A stretch of 64,000 nucleotides of DNA from Herbiconiux moechotypicola (GCF_024979255.1 NZ_JANLCN010000015.1:40750-104749), one strand, 5' to 3'. Positions 47,032-57,008 are shown, counted from the stretch's first letter. A program made the numbers and translations. The notes: generated by a model not told the origin, from the letters alone.

Positions 47032-48960
47032 ATGGCGCGCACGGATGACGAACGACTCGAGCCTAAGCCGGCCACCGAGCACACCCGGGCGGCCAACGCC
47101 GCGGCGCGCGAGACGCTGCCGTTCGGCGACCGGCGCGATTACCACGACGCCGCGCGCGGATTCGTGGGCACGCTCGACGACCCGATCGTGAGGGCGGCGG
47201 ACGGCCGGGTCGTCTACGACGCCTCGAGCCATGACTTCGTGATCGAGACCGACGACGCTCCCGACACCGTGCATCCGAGTCTCTGGCGGCACGCCCAGGT
47301 CAACGCCCACCACGGCCTGTTCGAGGTGCAGCCGGGGGTCTACCAGGTGCGCGGACTCGATCTCGCCAACGTCACCTTCGTGGAGGGCGACGCGGGCGTG
47401 ATCGTGATCGACCCGCTCACCTTCACCGAGACCGCCGCCGCCGCGCTCGCGCTCTACCGTGCCCACCGCGGCGACCGGGTGGTGAAGGCGATCGTGTACA
47501 CGCACAGCCACCCTGACCACTACGGTGGCTCGCGCGCCATCGTGGAGGGGCAGACCGAGCCCGTGGAGGTGATCGCACCGAGCGGATTCCTCTACGAGGC
47601 CGCCGCCGAGACGGTGTACGCGGGCACCGCGATGACCCGGCGCGCCCTCTACATGTACGGCCCGCTGTTGCGGCCCGGCGTGCGCGGGCACGTGAACGCC
47701 GGGCTCGCGAACGCCCTCTCGAACGGGGGCTACGCCACCATCGTGCCTCCCACCGACCTCATCGAGCGCACGGGGGAGACCCGCACGGTCGACGGCGTCG
47801 AGATGGTGTTCCAGATGGCCCCGGGCACCGAGGCACCGGCGGAGTTCCTCATCCACTTCCCGGCGCTCCGCCTGCTCGATGCGGCGGAGGACGTCAACCA
47901 CCTGATGCACAACCTCTACACCCTGCGCGGTGCCCAGGTGCGCGATGCGGCGACCTGGTGGAAGACGCTCGACGAGACGGTACGGCTGTTCTCGGCCGGC
48001 ACCGACACCGTCGTTGCGCAGCACGGCTGGCCGCGCTGGGGTCGCGACGACGTGCGCGAGTACCTCGAGAACCAGCGCGACCTCTACAAGTTCATCCACG
48101 ACGAGTCGCTCCGGCTCGCGAACCTCGGCTACACCATGACCGAGATCGCGGAGCGCATCGCGCTGCCCGAGGGTCTCGAGCGGGAATGGTACAGCCACGG
48201 CTACTACGGGTCGCTCAACCACAACGCCAAGGCCGTCTATCAGCGCTACCTCGGCTGGTACGACTCGCATCCCGCCCACCTTCACCCGCTCCCGCCCGAG
48301 CAGGCGGGGAGCCGCTACGTCGAGTTCATGGGCGGTGCGGACGCCGTCGTGGAGAAGGCCCAGGCCGCCTTCGACGCGGGGGAGTACCGCTGGGTCGCCG
48401 AGGTGCTCACCCACGTGGTGTTCGCCGATCCCGGCCATCGCGGGGCGGCGCTGCTGCAGGCCGACGCGCTCGAGCAGCTCGGCTACCAGGCCGAGAACGC
48501 GACCTGGCGCAACGAGTACCTCATGGGCGCGCTCGAGTTGCGGAACGGCGTCACCGACCTCGGCCGGATCGAGCTCGCCACGCCCGACGTGTTCGCCGCG
48601 ATGACCCCGGAGATGCTGCTCGACTTCGCGGGCATCAAGCTCGACGCCGTCAAGGTGGCGGGGGTGTCCGCGGTGATCGAGTGGACCGTCACCGACGATG
48701 CCGCCGGGCCGGCCGTGTTCCTGCTCGAGGTGCGCAACGGCGTGCTGGTGTATTCGCGGGTGACGGGTCCTGGCGAGGGGCCGGCAGCGGACGCGCGCGC
48801 CTCCTCGACCAAGGCGGTGCTCGCCGAAGCCCTCTTCAGCGGCCGCCCGTTCGACGACGTGCAGGGCGGTATCGACATCGAGGGTGATCTCGGTGTGGTG
48901 CGCAGGCTGTTCGGCGCCTTCGACGAGTTCCCGCTCTGGTTCCCGATCGTGCAACCCTGA
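47032..48960 (+). CDS. Linear alkylsulfatase-type metallo-beta-lactamase hydrolase
   Basis: A 642-residue enzyme of the SdsA1/Pdsa group. The N-terminal metallo-beta-lactamase domain has THSHPDHYGG (157-166) and further His/Glu/Asp ligands in LLDAAEDVNHLMHNLY. The middle helical dimerisation domain (about 400-520, RYVEFMGGADAVVEKAQAAFD, GYQAENATWRNEYLMGA) and the C-terminal SCP2-like domain (about 530-640) complete the known three-domain order. No signal peptide is visible, unlike periplasmic SdsA1, so a cytoplasmic role is suggested. GGGGAG precedes ATG 47032. Confidence 0.9.
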   Translation: MARTDDERLEPKPATEHTRAANAAARETLPFGDRRDYHDAARGFVGTLDDPIVRAADGRVVYDASSHDFVIETDDAPDTVHPSLWRHAQVNAHHGLFEVQPGVYQVRGLDLANVTFVEGDAGVIVIDPLTFTETAAAALALYRAHRGDRVVKAIVYTHSHPDHYGGSRAIVEGQTEPVEVIAPSGFLYEAAAETVYAGTAMTRRALYMYGPLLRPGVRGHVNAGLANALSNGGYATIVPPTDLIERTGETRTVDGVEMVFQMAPGTEAPAEFLIHFPALRLLDAAEDVNHLMHNLYTLRGAQVRDAATWWKTLDETVRLFSAGTDTVVAQHGWPRWGRDDVREYLENQRDLYKFIHDESLRLANLGYTMTEIAERIALPEGLEREWYSHGYYGSLNHNAKAVYQRYLGWYDSHPAHLHPLPPEQAGSRYVEFMGGADAVVEKAQAAFDAGEYRWVAEVLTHVVFADPGHRGAALLQADALEQLGYQAENATWRNEYLMGALELRNGVTDLGRIELATPDVFAAMTPEMLLDFAGIKLDAVKVAGVSAVIEWTVTDDAAGPAVFLLEVRNGVLVYSRVTGPGEGPAADARASSTKAVLAEALFSGRPFDDVQGGIDIEGDLGVVRRLFGAFDEFPLWFPIVQP

Positions 48961-48992
48961 CCGGGCGGTGGAACCGGTAGCCTGGAGGCGCC

Positions 48993-49508
48993 ATGTTCTG
49001 CCCCTACTGCCGCTACCCCGACTCCCGCGTCGTCGACTCCCGCACCACCGACGACGGTCTCGCCATCCGCCGGCGCCGTCAGTGCCCCGACTGCGGGCGG
49101 CGGTTCAGCACCACCGAGACCGCGTCGCTCAACGTCATCAAGCGCTCCGGCGTGGTCGAGCCGTTCAGCCGCGAGAAGATCGTGAGCGGCGTGCGCAAGG
49201 CATGCCAGGGCCGTCCGGTCACCGACAGCGACCTGGCCGTGCTCGCCCAGCGAGTCGAGGAGACGGTGAGGCTCTCGGGCGCCGCGCAGATCGAGGCCAA
49301 CGACATCGGCCTCGCCATCCTGCAGCCGCTCCGCGAGCTCGACGAAGTGGCGTACCTCCGCTTCGCGAGCGTCTACCAGGGCTTCGACTCGCTCGACGAC
49401 TTCGAGGCCGCCATCACGCTGTTGAGGGTGGAGCACGAGGCCAGGGTGAAGGATGCGGATGCCGCGTCGGCCGGGGTGGCCGGCTCGCCGGCGGGGTCGG
49501 CCGAGTAG
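48993..49508 (+). CDS. nrdR: Transcriptional repressor NrdR
   Basis: A 171-residue regulator of ribonucleotide reductase genes. The zinc ribbon uses C3, C6, C31 and C34 ([19 protein letters not shown]), and an ATP-cone fills about 46-136, sensing ATP or dATP. The C-terminal 25 residues are an Ala/Gly/Ser-rich tail not required in the family. GGAGG lies directly upstream of ATG 48993, and TAGCCT sits at 48978-48983. It is close to pyrD, a second nucleotide gene. The regulated nrd genes are not in this window. Confidence 0.96.
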   Translation: MFCPYCRYPDSRVVDSRTTDDGLAIRRRRQCPDCGRRFSTTETASLNVIKRSGVVEPFSREKIVSGVRKACQGRPVTDSDLAVLAQRVEETVRLSGAAQIEANDIGLAILQPLRELDEVAYLRFASVYQGFDSLDDFEAAITLLRVEHEARVKDADAASAGVAGSPAGSAE

Positions 49509-49514
49509 CCCGCC

Positions 49515-50549
49515 GTGTATCCATTCCTCTTCCGGCATGTCCTCACCCGCCTCGACCCGGAGCAAGCGCACCACCTCGCCTTCCTCGTCATCCAGGCCAT
49601 CCCCGCGCTGAAGCTCGACCGCCTCGTGGCGCGGTTCACGCATCCGGCCACCGACCTGTCGGTGCAGGCGCTCGGGCTCACCTTCCGCACGCCGTTCGGG
49701 GTGGCGGCCGGGTTCGACAAAGACGCCAAAGGCATCAAGGGGCTCTGCGCGCTCGGTTTCGGGCACGTCGAGGTGGGCACCATCACGGCACGCGCACAGC
49801 CGGGCAACCCCCGGCCGCGCCTGTTCCGGCTCGTGCCCGACCGCGCCGTCATCAATCGGATGGGGTTCAACAACGGGGGAGCGGCCGAGGCCTCGCTGAG
49901 GCTCGCCCGCGTGCGCTCGAGCCGCGGCGCCGGGCCCGTGGTGGGGGTGAACATCGGCAAGAGCCGGGTCGTCGACGTCGACGACGCGGTGGGCGACTAC
50001 CTGCAGAGCGCCCGCGCGCTCGCCCCGATGGCCGACTACCTCGTGGTGAACGTGAGTTCACCCAACACGCCGGGGCTGCGCGGGCTGCAGGAGCTGGACA
50101 AGCTCGCGCCGCTGCTCTCGGCCGTCAAGGCCGAGGCCGGCCGCACCCCGCTGCTCGTGAAGATCGCTCCCGACCTCAGCGACGACGAGGTCGTGAAGAT
50201 CTCCACGCTCGCGGTCGAGCTCGGGCTCGACGGCATCATCGCCACCAACACGACCATCTCGCGCTCGGGTCTCACGACCGATCCCGCCGTCGTCGAGGCT
50301 GCGGGAGCCGGGGGGCTCTCAGGTGCGCCCCTCGCGGCCCGGGCGCTCGAGGTGCTGCGGATCATCCGGGGCGTGGTGCCGGAGTCGCTCTGCGTGATCT
50401 CGGTGGGCGGGGTCGACACCGCCGCCGACGTCGACGAGAGACTGCGAGCGGGCGCGACGCTTGTGCAGGGGTACACGGCGTTCCTCTACCGCGGGCCGCT
50501 GTGGGCGCGGGGGATCAACCGGGGCCTGGCGCGCATCCGTCGCCGGTGA
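49515..50549 (+). CDS. pyrD: Quinone-dependent dihydroorotate dehydrogenase (class 2)
   Basis: A 344-residue FMN enzyme of pyrimidine synthesis that passes electrons to the quinone pool. The amphipathic N-terminus (FLFRHVLTRLDPEQAHHLAF) is the membrane-associating region of class 2 enzymes. Conserved segments include VAAGFDKDAKGIKGL, RLFRLVPDRAVINRMGFNNGG, the active-site serine region VVNVSSPNTPGLR and the closing VQGYTAFLYRG. The start is GTG 49515, six bases after nrdR. It may be cotranscribed with nrdR. Confidence 0.96.
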   Translation: MYPFLFRHVLTRLDPEQAHHLAFLVIQAIPALKLDRLVARFTHPATDLSVQALGLTFRTPFGVAAGFDKDAKGIKGLCALGFGHVEVGTITARAQPGNPRPRLFRLVPDRAVINRMGFNNGGAAEASLRLARVRSSRGAGPVVGVNIGKSRVVDVDDAVGDYLQSARALAPMADYLVVNVSSPNTPGLRGLQELDKLAPLLSAVKAEAGRTPLLVKIAPDLSDDEVVKISTLAVELGLDGIIATNTTISRSGLTTDPAVVEAAGAGGLSGAPLAARALEVLRIIRGVVPESLCVISVGGVDTAADVDERLRAGATLVQGYTAFLYRGPLWARGINRGLARIRRR

Positions 50550-50585
50550 CCCTCGCCCGGCGGGCGTCGGTGCGGCCGCAGGCGC

Positions 50586-51161
50586 TCAGCTCGGGTACTG
50601 ACCGCGCTTGACCTGAGGCTTCGGGAGGCGGAGCCGGCGGAATTGCAGGGCGCGCATGGTGGCGTACCAGCGCACGCCGCGCTCCACCTTGTCGGCGCCG
50701 AACTTCTCGCGCAGCTTCTTCATGAGGCGGAAACCCAGGAAGATCGAGTCGGCGATGACGAGCACCACGAAGGCGTAGAGGCCGAGCATGACGCCCGCCT
50801 GGATCTCGGGAGCGGGCACCAGCGTGAGCAGGATGACCACGAACATCGCCGGGATGAGGAACTCGCCGAGGTTGAATCGCGCATCGACGTAGTCGCGCAC
50901 GTAGCGGCGCTGAGCGCCTTTGTCGCGCACGGGGAGGTACTTCTCCTCGCCGTTGGCCATGCCCACGCGAGCCTTGTCGCGTAGCACCATCTGCTTCTCG
51001 CGGGCCTCGCGGGAGGCCTGCTTGCGGTCGGTGGGCACGAGCGGGCGCTTGTTCGCCGCCTCGCGCTCCTTGCGGGTGGGGGTGGCGTGGCCCTTGCCGA
51101 TCGTCTGCTCCTCCACAGGAGTCTCGATCACGGGTTCGGGTGCACTGCTCTTCTTGGCCAC
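50586..51161 (-). CDS. DUF3043 membrane protein
   Basis: A 191-residue protein characteristic of actinobacteria. A basic/charged cytoplasmic segment (about 30-105, RKEREAANKRPLVPTDRKQ) is followed by two transmembrane helices (about 112-130 and 137-157) and a basic tail ending in PQVKRGQYPS. The function is unknown. I took GTG 51161 (GAGGAAACC upstream). It is divergent from the dipeptidase gene with a 36-bp spacer. Confidence 0.9.
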   Translation of the reverse strand: MAKKSSAPEPVIETPVEEQTIGKGHATPTRKEREAANKRPLVPTDRKQASREAREKQMVLRDKARVGMANGEEKYLPVRDKGAQRRYVRDYVDARFNLGEFLIPAMFVVILLTLVPAPEIQAGVMLGLYAFVVLVIADSIFLGFRLMKKLREKFGADKVERGVRWYATMRALQFRRLRLPKPQVKRGQYPS

Positions 51162-51184
51162 GGTTTCCTCGTTCGTCGTTCTCT

Positions 51185-51190
51185 TAAGAT
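51185..51190 (+). promoter_or_regulatory. -10 element TAAGAT of the dipeptidase gene
   Basis: TAAGAT ends seven bases before ATG 51198, with no ribosome site between, which fits leaderless transcription. It lies inside the very short spacer to the divergent DUF3043 gene. Confidence 0.55.
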
Positions 51191-51197
51191 TACCTGC

Positions 51198-52619
51198 ATG
51201 ACCGCACCATCCGACTCCCCGTTCTCCCAGGAAGCGGCGCTCCCCCCGCGCGACGAGCAACTGCTGGCCGCCGTCGAGGCCGCGCTGCCGTCCACCATCG
51301 CCGAGCTCGCCGGTCTGGTGCGCATCCCGTCCGTCTCCTGGGCGGCGTTCGACCCGGCCCACGTCGCTGCCAGCGCAGAGCGGGTGGCCGAGCTGGTGCG
51401 CTCCACGGGGGTGTTCGACGAGGTGCGGGTGCTGCGCTCCACCACGGCCACCGGCGAGACGGGCCAGCCGGCCGTTCTCGCCTCGCGGCCGGCGCGCAAC
51501 GGCCGGCCGACGGTGCTGCTCTACGCCCATCACGACGTGCAGCCCCAGGGCGACGACGCGGAGTGGGAGTCGCCGCCCTTCGAGCCGACCGTGCGGGGCG
51601 ACCGCCTCTACGGGCGCGGCGCGGCCGACGACAAGGCCGGCGTGCTGTCGCACGTGGCCGCCATTCGGGCCCTGGTCGCTGTGGCCGGAGACGACTTCGA
51701 CCTCGGGCTGGCGGTGTTCATCGAGGGCGAGGAGGAGTTCGGCTCCAGGTCGTTCGCGAACTTCCTCCGCGAGAACCGCGAACAGCTCGCGGCCGACGTG
51801 ATCGTGGTCGCCGACTCCGACAACTGGAACGAGGTGACGCCCTCGCTCACCGTGAGCCTCCGGGGCAACGTCACCTTCCGCCTCACGGTGCGCACGCTCG
51901 AGCACGCCTCCCACTCGGGCATGTTCGGGGGAGCGGTGCCCGACGCCATGATGGCGGCGGTGCGGCTGGCGGCCAGCTTCCATCATGACGACGGGTCGGT
52001 CGCGGTGCGCGGGCTGGTCTCGCGCGAGGCCGAGACCCCGGAGTACCCGGTCGAGCAGCTGCGGGCCGAGACGGGCCTCGGCGAGGGCGTCTCGCCCATC
52101 GGCACGGGCAGCATCCTCTCCAGGCTGTGGTCGCAGCCGGCGCTCACGGTCACCGGTATCGACGCGCCGAGCGTCGCCAACGCCTCCAACACGCTCATCC
52201 CCGCGGTGTCGCTCCGGGTGAGTGTCCGCATCGCCCCCGGGCAAGACCCGGCAGAAGCACTGGCCGCTCTCGAGCAGCACGTGCGCGAGCACGCGCCCTT
52301 CGGCGCGCAGGTCGCCATCGACGACGTCGACACCGGCAGCCCGTTCCTCGTCGACACCTCGGGGTGGGCCGTGGGCGAGGCGCTGGGTGCCATGCGCGAC
52401 GCGTGGGGCGCCGAGCCCGTCGAGGCGGGCATCGGCGGCTCCATCCCGTTCATCGCCCAGCTGGTCGAGGAGTTCCCCGCCGCGCAGATCCTCGTCACGG
52501 GGGTCGAAGACCCGCACACCAGGGCCCACAGCCCGAACGAGTCGCTGCACCTCGGGGTGTTCAAGCGGGCGATCGGAGCTGAGGCGCTGCTGCTGGCGAG
52601 GCTGAACGATCGCGCGTGA
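51198..52619 (+). CDS. M20-family dipeptidase/metallopeptidase
   Basis: A 473-residue dinuclear zinc peptidase. Metal ligands and catalytic residues sit in LLYAHHDVQP (His and Asp), GAADDKAG, IEGEEEFGS (catalytic and bridging Glu) and DSDNWN. A central dimerisation domain (about 215-370) is inserted, starting with SLRGNVTFRLTVRTLEHASHSGMFGG. The family hydrolyses dipeptides or N-acyl amino acids in the cytoplasm. It is transcribed away from the DUF3043 gene. Confidence 0.94.
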   Translation: MTAPSDSPFSQEAALPPRDEQLLAAVEAALPSTIAELAGLVRIPSVSWAAFDPAHVAASAERVAELVRSTGVFDEVRVLRSTTATGETGQPAVLASRPARNGRPTVLLYAHHDVQPQGDDAEWESPPFEPTVRGDRLYGRGAADDKAGVLSHVAAIRALVAVAGDDFDLGLAVFIEGEEEFGSRSFANFLRENREQLAADVIVVADSDNWNEVTPSLTVSLRGNVTFRLTVRTLEHASHSGMFGGAVPDAMMAAVRLAASFHHDDGSVAVRGLVSREAETPEYPVEQLRAETGLGEGVSPIGTGSILSRLWSQPALTVTGIDAPSVANASNTLIPAVSLRVSVRIAPGQDPAEALAALEQHVREHAPFGAQVAIDDVDTGSPFLVDTSGWAVGEALGAMRDAWGAEPVEAGIGGSIPFIAQLVEEFPAAQILVTGVEDPHTRAHSPNESLHLGVFKRAIGAEALLLARLNDRA

Positions 52620-52705
52620 CCGGGAACGCGGGTCGGGAATGTCCTGACCGTGCTCCCGGTTTTCGGAGTTAGACTTCCCACACCGTCTCTCGCATAGGAG
52701 TGCTC

Positions 52706-53071
52706 ATGAGTGAATCAACCCTCACCGCGGCCGTCGAGGCGCCCGCGCACAAGGTCGGCATCACCGCGGCCGCCGGCAACAAGGTCAAGAGCCTGCTCGA
52801 GCAGGAGGGTCGCGACGACCTGCGTCTGCGTGTGGCCGTGCAGCCGGGGGGTTGCTCGGGCCTCATCTACCAGCTCTACTTCGACGAGCGCATGCTCGAC
52901 GGCGACGGCGTAGTCGACTTCGACGGCGTCGAGGTCGTGGTCGACAAGATGAGCGTGCCCTACCTCGAGGGCGCCACCATCGACTTCGAAGACACCATCC
53001 AGAAGCAGGGGTTCACCATCGACAACCCCAATGCCTCGGGCAGCTGCGCCTGCGGCGACTCGTTCCACTGA
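52706..53071 (+). CDS. erpA: A-type iron-sulfur carrier protein (ErpA/IscA family)
   Basis: A 121-residue Fe-S cluster carrier. The three ligand cysteines are C in GGCSGLIYQL and the pair in SGSCACGDSFH. The family delivers clusters to apo-proteins; in actinobacteria one such gene usually lies near the respiratory cyt/cta genes, as here, upstream of ctaC. The Rieske protein encoded in this window is a plausible client. TAGGAG precedes ATG 52706; a GTG two codons upstream is an alternative. A strong terminator follows. Confidence 0.92.
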   Translation: MSESTLTAAVEAPAHKVGITAAAGNKVKSLLEQEGRDDLRLRVAVQPGGCSGLIYQLYFDERMLDGDGVVDFDGVEVVVDKMSVPYLEGATIDFEDTIQKQGFTIDNPNASGSCACGDSFH

Positions 53072-53094
53072 GTCGCGACACGCCGAGTGATTCA

Positions 53095-53123
53095 GGGCCG
53101 TTCCTTCGGGAGCGGCCCTTTTT
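53095..53123 (+). terminator. Rho-independent terminator after erpA
   Basis: A 10-bp stem (GGGCCGTTCC / GGAGCGGCCC, one G-T pair) with a TTCG tetraloop and five T's. It separates erpA from the ctaC operon. Confidence 0.92.
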
Positions 53124-53235
53124 CGCGCCCTAACACACCCGCCTGCCGTGTGGCTGTGGCGACGGCGGGGAAATCGACACAGTAGGCTAGGAGAAGGTCA
53201 AATACACTGAGGTGTAGCTTCCCGAAAGGTTCCAG

Positions 53236-54108
53236 GTGCGCTCGAAACGACGTCTCCGCTGGGCCGCGATTCCCGTCGCGGCGTTACTGTCCGTTGTCCT
53301 GGCGGGATGCACGCAGCAGCAGCTCCAGGGCTGGCTCCCCACGGAGCCCGGCACCACCAACAACGTCGACCGTGTCATCGGCCTCTGGGTCACGTCGTGG
53401 ATCGTGCTGCTCGCCGTCGGTGTCATCACCTGGGCGCTCATCATCTGGGCGATCGTGGTCTACCGCCGTCGCAAGGGCCAGACCGGCCTGCCGGCCCAGC
53501 TGCGCTACAACATGCCGATCGAGATCTTCTACACGATCGTGCCCCTCATCCTGGTGCTCGGCTTCTTCGCCTTCACCGCGCGCGACCAGGCCGCCATCGA
53601 AGAGCCCTACGCCGACCCTGAGGTGAAGATCCAGGTCTTCGGCAAGCAGTGGGCGTGGGACTTCAACTACGTCGACGAAGACGTCTACTACGCGGGCGTG
53701 CAGGGTCAGGCCGACCCCGACGACGACAACGGCGAGCTCGTCGAGTCCGAGATCCCGGTGCTCTACCTGCCCGTCGGCAAGACCGTCGAGATCCAGCTCG
53801 AGTCGCGCGACGTCATCCACTCCTTCTGGGTCATCGACTTCCTCTACAAGAAGGACATGCTGCCCGGCAAGACGAACTACATGTACGTCACCCCCGAGCG
53901 CGAGGGCACCTTCTCGGGCAAGTGCGCCGAGCTCTGCGGCGAGTACCACTCGATGATGCTCTTCAACGTGAAGGTCGTCTCCCAGCAGGAGTACGACGAC
54001 TACATCCAGTCCCTGCGCGACTCCGGCAACGAGGGTCAGCTGGGCCACGAGTACGACCGCAACCAGAACCTCCCGGGCATCGGCACGCCCGCCCACGAGG
54101 AAGAGTAG
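53236..54108 (+). CDS. ctaC: Cytochrome c oxidase subunit II
   Basis: A 290-residue subunit with a lipoprotein-type signal (VVLAGC, Cys25), two transmembrane helices (about 51-73 and 92-112) and an extracytoplasmic cupredoxin domain. The dinuclear CuA ligands are present: H in [10 protein letters not shown] and the loop [12 protein letters not shown]. It accepts electrons from the diheme cytochrome c of QcrC in the bcc-aa3 supercomplex. The start is GTG 53236, with TAGGCT at 53183-53188 as a probable -10. It leads ctaC-ctaD-ctaF. Confidence 0.97.
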   Translation: MRSKRRLRWAAIPVAALLSVVLAGCTQQQLQGWLPTEPGTTNNVDRVIGLWVTSWIVLLAVGVITWALIIWAIVVYRRRKGQTGLPAQLRYNMPIEIFYTIVPLILVLGFFAFTARDQAAIEEPYADPEVKIQVFGKQWAWDFNYVDEDVYYAGVQGQADPDDDNGELVESEIPVLYLPVGKTVEIQLESRDVIHSFWVIDFLYKKDMLPGKTNYMYVTPEREGTFSGKCAELCGEYHSMMLFNVKVVSQQEYDDYIQSLRDSGNEGQLGHEYDRNQNLPGIGTPAHEEE

Positions 54109-54118
54109 GAACGCGACA

Positions 54119-55861
54119 ATGACTGCAACCGTCGACGTTGCGCCCGCGGGCGGCGCACCGGCTCCGCTCCCGACCCCGTCGAGAACCGTCGGCCGCAAGG
54201 GCAACATCCTGGTGAAGTGGATCACCTCCACCGACCACAAGACCATCGGGTACATGTACCTGATCTCGTCGTTCCTGTTCTTCTGCCTCGGCGGTGTGAT
54301 GGCCCTGGTCATCCGCGCCCAGCTCTTCGAGCCCGGTCTCGAGCTGCTGCAGACCAAAGACCAGTACAACCAGCTGTTCACCATGCACGGCACGATCATG
54401 CTGCTCATGTTCGCCACCCCGCTGTTCGCGGGCTTCGCGAACGTGCTCATGCCGCTGCAGATCGGCGCGCCCGACGTGGCCTTCCCGCGTCTGAACGCCT
54501 TCGCTTTCTGGCTGTTCCTGTTCGGCTCGCTCATCGCCGTCTCCGGCTTCCTCACCCCGCAGGGTGCGGCCTCCTTCGGCTGGTTCGCCTACGCGCCGCT
54601 CTCGTCGACCACGTTCACCCCGGGGGACGGCGGAAACATGTGGGTGTTCGGCCTCGGGCTCTCGGGCTTCGGCACCATCCTCGGTGCGGTGAACTTCATC
54701 ACGACGATCATCACGCTGCGCGCCCCCGGCATGACCATGTTCCGTATGCCGATCTTCACCTGGAACGTGCTGGTCACCTCCATCCTCGTGCTGATGGCCT
54801 TCCCGGTGCTCGCCGCGGCCCTCTTCGCCCTGGGTGGCGACCGCGTGTTCGGCATGCACGTCTACGACGCGGCCAACGGCGGCGTGCTGCTCTGGCAGCA
54901 CCTGTTCTGGTTCTTCGGTCACCCCGAGGTGTACATCATCGCGCTGCCGTTCTTCGGCATCGTCTCCGAGGTCTTCCCGGTGTTCAGCCGCAAGCCGATC
55001 TTCGGGTACAAGACGCTCATCTACGCGACCATCTCGATCGCCGCCCTCTCGGTGACGGTGTGGGCGCACCACATGTACGTCACCGGTTCGGTGCTGCTGC
55101 CGTTCTTCGCGCTCATGACGATGCTCATCGCGGTGCCGACGGGTGTGAAGATCTTCAACTGGGTCGGCACCATGTGGCGCGGCTCGGTCACCTTCGAGAC
55201 GCCCATGATCTGGGCCATCGGCTTCTTGATCACCTTCACCTTCGGTGGTCTCACCGGTGTCATCCTCGCGTCGCCGCCGCTCGACTTCCACGTCTCCGAC
55301 ACCTACTTCGTGGTGGCGCACTTCCACTACGTGGTGTTCGGCACGGTCGTGTTCGCCATGTTCTCGGGCTTCTACTTCTGGTGGCCCAAGTGGACGGGCA
55401 AGATGCTCAACGAGCGTCTCGGCTACTGGCACTTCTGGTTGTTGTTCATCGGCTTCCACACCACGTTCCTCATCCAGCACTGGCTCGGCGTCATCGGCAT
55501 GCCCCGTCGCTACGCGACGTACCAGCCTGAAGAGGGTTATGCCTGGATGAACCAGCTGTCGACCATCGGTGCCTTCGTGCTCGCGGCCTCGCTCATCCCG
55601 TTCTTCCTCAACGTGTACATCACGGCGCGCAAGGCTCCGAAGGTGACGGTGAACGACCCGTGGGGTTACGGCCGCTCGCTCGAGTGGGCCACCTCGTGCC
55701 CGCCGCCGCGGCACAACTTCACGTCGATCCCGCGCATCCGTTCGGAGTCTCCGGCGTTCGACCTCAACCACCCCGAGGCAGGCATCCCCGTCGGCGTCGG
55801 ACCGGCGAAGGATGCGCCCGACGCCCCTACCTACGACGTCTCGCAGGGAAAGGTGAAGTAG
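54119..55861 (+). CDS. ctaD: Cytochrome c oxidase subunit I
   Basis: A 580-residue heme-copper oxidase core with 12 transmembrane helices. Heme a, heme a3 and CuB ligand regions are visible: [10 protein letters not shown] (His), [15 protein letters not shown] (Cu His and Tyr of the His-Tyr pair), AHHMYVTG and [12 protein letters not shown] (His of CuB and heme a3). It carries out reduction of oxygen to water coupled to proton pumping. It follows ctaC by 10 bp and precedes ctaF by 4 bp. Confidence 0.98.
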   Translation: MTATVDVAPAGGAPAPLPTPSRTVGRKGNILVKWITSTDHKTIGYMYLISSFLFFCLGGVMALVIRAQLFEPGLELLQTKDQYNQLFTMHGTIMLLMFATPLFAGFANVLMPLQIGAPDVAFPRLNAFAFWLFLFGSLIAVSGFLTPQGAASFGWFAYAPLSSTTFTPGDGGNMWVFGLGLSGFGTILGAVNFITTIITLRAPGMTMFRMPIFTWNVLVTSILVLMAFPVLAAALFALGGDRVFGMHVYDAANGGVLLWQHLFWFFGHPEVYIIALPFFGIVSEVFPVFSRKPIFGYKTLIYATISIAALSVTVWAHHMYVTGSVLLPFFALMTMLIAVPTGVKIFNWVGTMWRGSVTFETPMIWAIGFLITFTFGGLTGVILASPPLDFHVSDTYFVVAHFHYVVFGTVVFAMFSGFYFWWPKWTGKMLNERLGYWHFWLLFIGFHTTFLIQHWLGVIGMPRRYATYQPEEGYAWMNQLSTIGAFVLAASLIPFFLNVYITARKAPKVTVNDPWGYGRSLEWATSCPPPRHNFTSIPRIRSESPAFDLNHPEAGIPVGVGPAKDAPDAPTYDVSQGKVK

Positions 55862-55865
55862 AGCC

Positions 55866-56285
55866 GTGAGAGTCAACACCAATCTCTTCTGGATCCTGTT
55901 CGTCTTCATGCTGCTGGCCGACGTGGCCTACACGATCTGGTCGCTCATCTGGTACGACGGCGAGGTCGAGTGGGTCGGCACCGTGGCTATCGGCCTCGCA
56001 GCCATCCTCTCGGCGTTCCTGGCCTTCTACCTCAGCCGTGTGCACAAGGCGCAGGGTGCCGAACTACCCGAAGACCGCCTCGACTCCAACATCGATGACG
56101 GCGACCCCGAGATGGGCTTCTACAGCCCCTGGAGCTGGTGGCCCATCATGCTCGCGGGTGGTGGTGCCCTGCTCATGCTCGGCCTCGCCGTGGGTATCTG
56201 GATCTCCTTTATCGCCGCCGCCCTCACCCTCGTGGCAGTCGTCGGCTGGACCTTCGAGTACTACCGCGGCAACTTCGCCCGCTGA
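55866..56285 (+). CDS. ctaF: Cytochrome c oxidase subunit IV (actinobacterial type)
   Basis: A 139-residue four-helix membrane protein (helices at about 4-24, 33-55, 86-106 and 108-128). It begins RVNTNLFWILFVFMLLADVAY, as in the actinobacterial CtaF family that stabilises the aa3 oxidase. GTG 55866 is four bases after the ctaD stop. It ends the operon, followed by a strong palindromic hairpin. Confidence 0.95.
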   Translation: MRVNTNLFWILFVFMLLADVAYTIWSLIWYDGEVEWVGTVAIGLAAILSAFLAFYLSRVHKAQGAELPEDRLDSNIDDGDPEMGFYSPWSWWPIMLAGGGALLMLGLAVGIWISFIAAALTLVAVVGWTFEYYRGNFAR

Positions 56286-56317
56286 GCCGAGTCGCGCTGC
56301 GTCGCGCCCGCGCCGCA

Positions 56318-56358
56318 GCAGAAGGCCCGCACCCCACTCGGGAGTGCGGGCCTTCTGC
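56318..56358. terminator. Bidirectional hairpin terminator
   Basis: Perfect 15-bp arms (GCAGAAGGCCCGCAC and its complement) around an 11-base loop, just downstream of ctaF and of the convergent gene at 56367. There is no long T tail, but the stem stability and position between two 3' ends support bidirectional termination. Confidence 0.85.
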
Positions 56359-56366
56359 GTGCCGGT

Positions 56367-56903
56367 TCACCCTCCCTTGGAGTCATACTCAATGAGAGCG
56401 GCGAGGATATCTTGCTTCTCTGGTGAGCCTCCGTGTGATTGATTCAATTCCAAGTTGAACAGGACCATCTCGTCGTCCACATGGTGTGCTACGTAGCACG
56501 CGAATTCGGTTGCCGAGATCGAGGGAGATGTGTAGAGCGCGATCGCCACGGTGGTGACCGCTTCGCTGGTCCCGTGAAGATCAGCGATCACGCGAGCGAG
56601 CTCGTAGCCGCGATCGAGATGAGCGAGCGCCTCCACGGCGAGCCCTCGCTCGGCGAGCATGAGAAGTGATTTCATGGGCACTCGTGGGTTGAGGACGACT
56701 GTTGCGATGACGTCTTCACGCCCATCACTCGTAAGTCGTTCGATCAGCGCAGCGAAATCGCTCGCGGTGCCCTCCATTGCCGGAATGCTCAGTTGCAGAT
56801 CAGACCAGGCGTTGATGCTCGACTCGGGATGGTCAAGGGCCTTGTAGGCATGTTTGAGCGATCGGTGCTGCAGCAGCGATTCTGCCGTCACATGTTCGAA
56901 CAC
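56367..56903 (-). CDS. Protein of unknown function, mostly helical
   Basis: A 178-residue soluble protein without cysteine-rich, membrane or signal features apart from one Cys (FACYVAHHVDD). Segments such as SDFAALIERLTSDGREDVIATVVLNPRVPMKSLLML look helical and may form repeats, with a faint resemblance to HEAT/TPR packing. I recognise no family. The codon use is less GC-extreme than the neighbours (more TCA, ATT and AAG/GAA mixes), which hints at recent acquisition. GGAGGA with a short spacing precedes GTG 56903. It lies alone between the ctaF terminator and a wall-repeat gene. Confidence 0.7.
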   Translation of the reverse strand: MFEHVTAESLLQHRSLKHAYKALDHPESSINAWSDLQLSIPAMEGTASDFAALIERLTSDGREDVIATVVLNPRVPMKSLLMLAERGLAVEALAHLDRGYELARVIADLHGTSEAVTTVAIALYTSPSISATEFACYVAHHVDDEMVLFNLELNQSHGGSPEKQDILAALIEYDSKGG

Positions 56904-57008
56904 GAGTCCTCCGGCGCCGAGCTGGTCGAGAGGCGCGCCTGTAAGGGCAGGTCGAATGTGACTACTCTCGGTGCGTACATCGGGGGCGCTGTCGCGACGG
57001 CCGTCATC

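Noticed and set aside
52620..52705. A separate small gene before the Fe-S carrier
   Set aside because: No frame with a ribosome site and plausible composition fits. The interval looks like a promoter region (GTTAGACT near 52668-52675).
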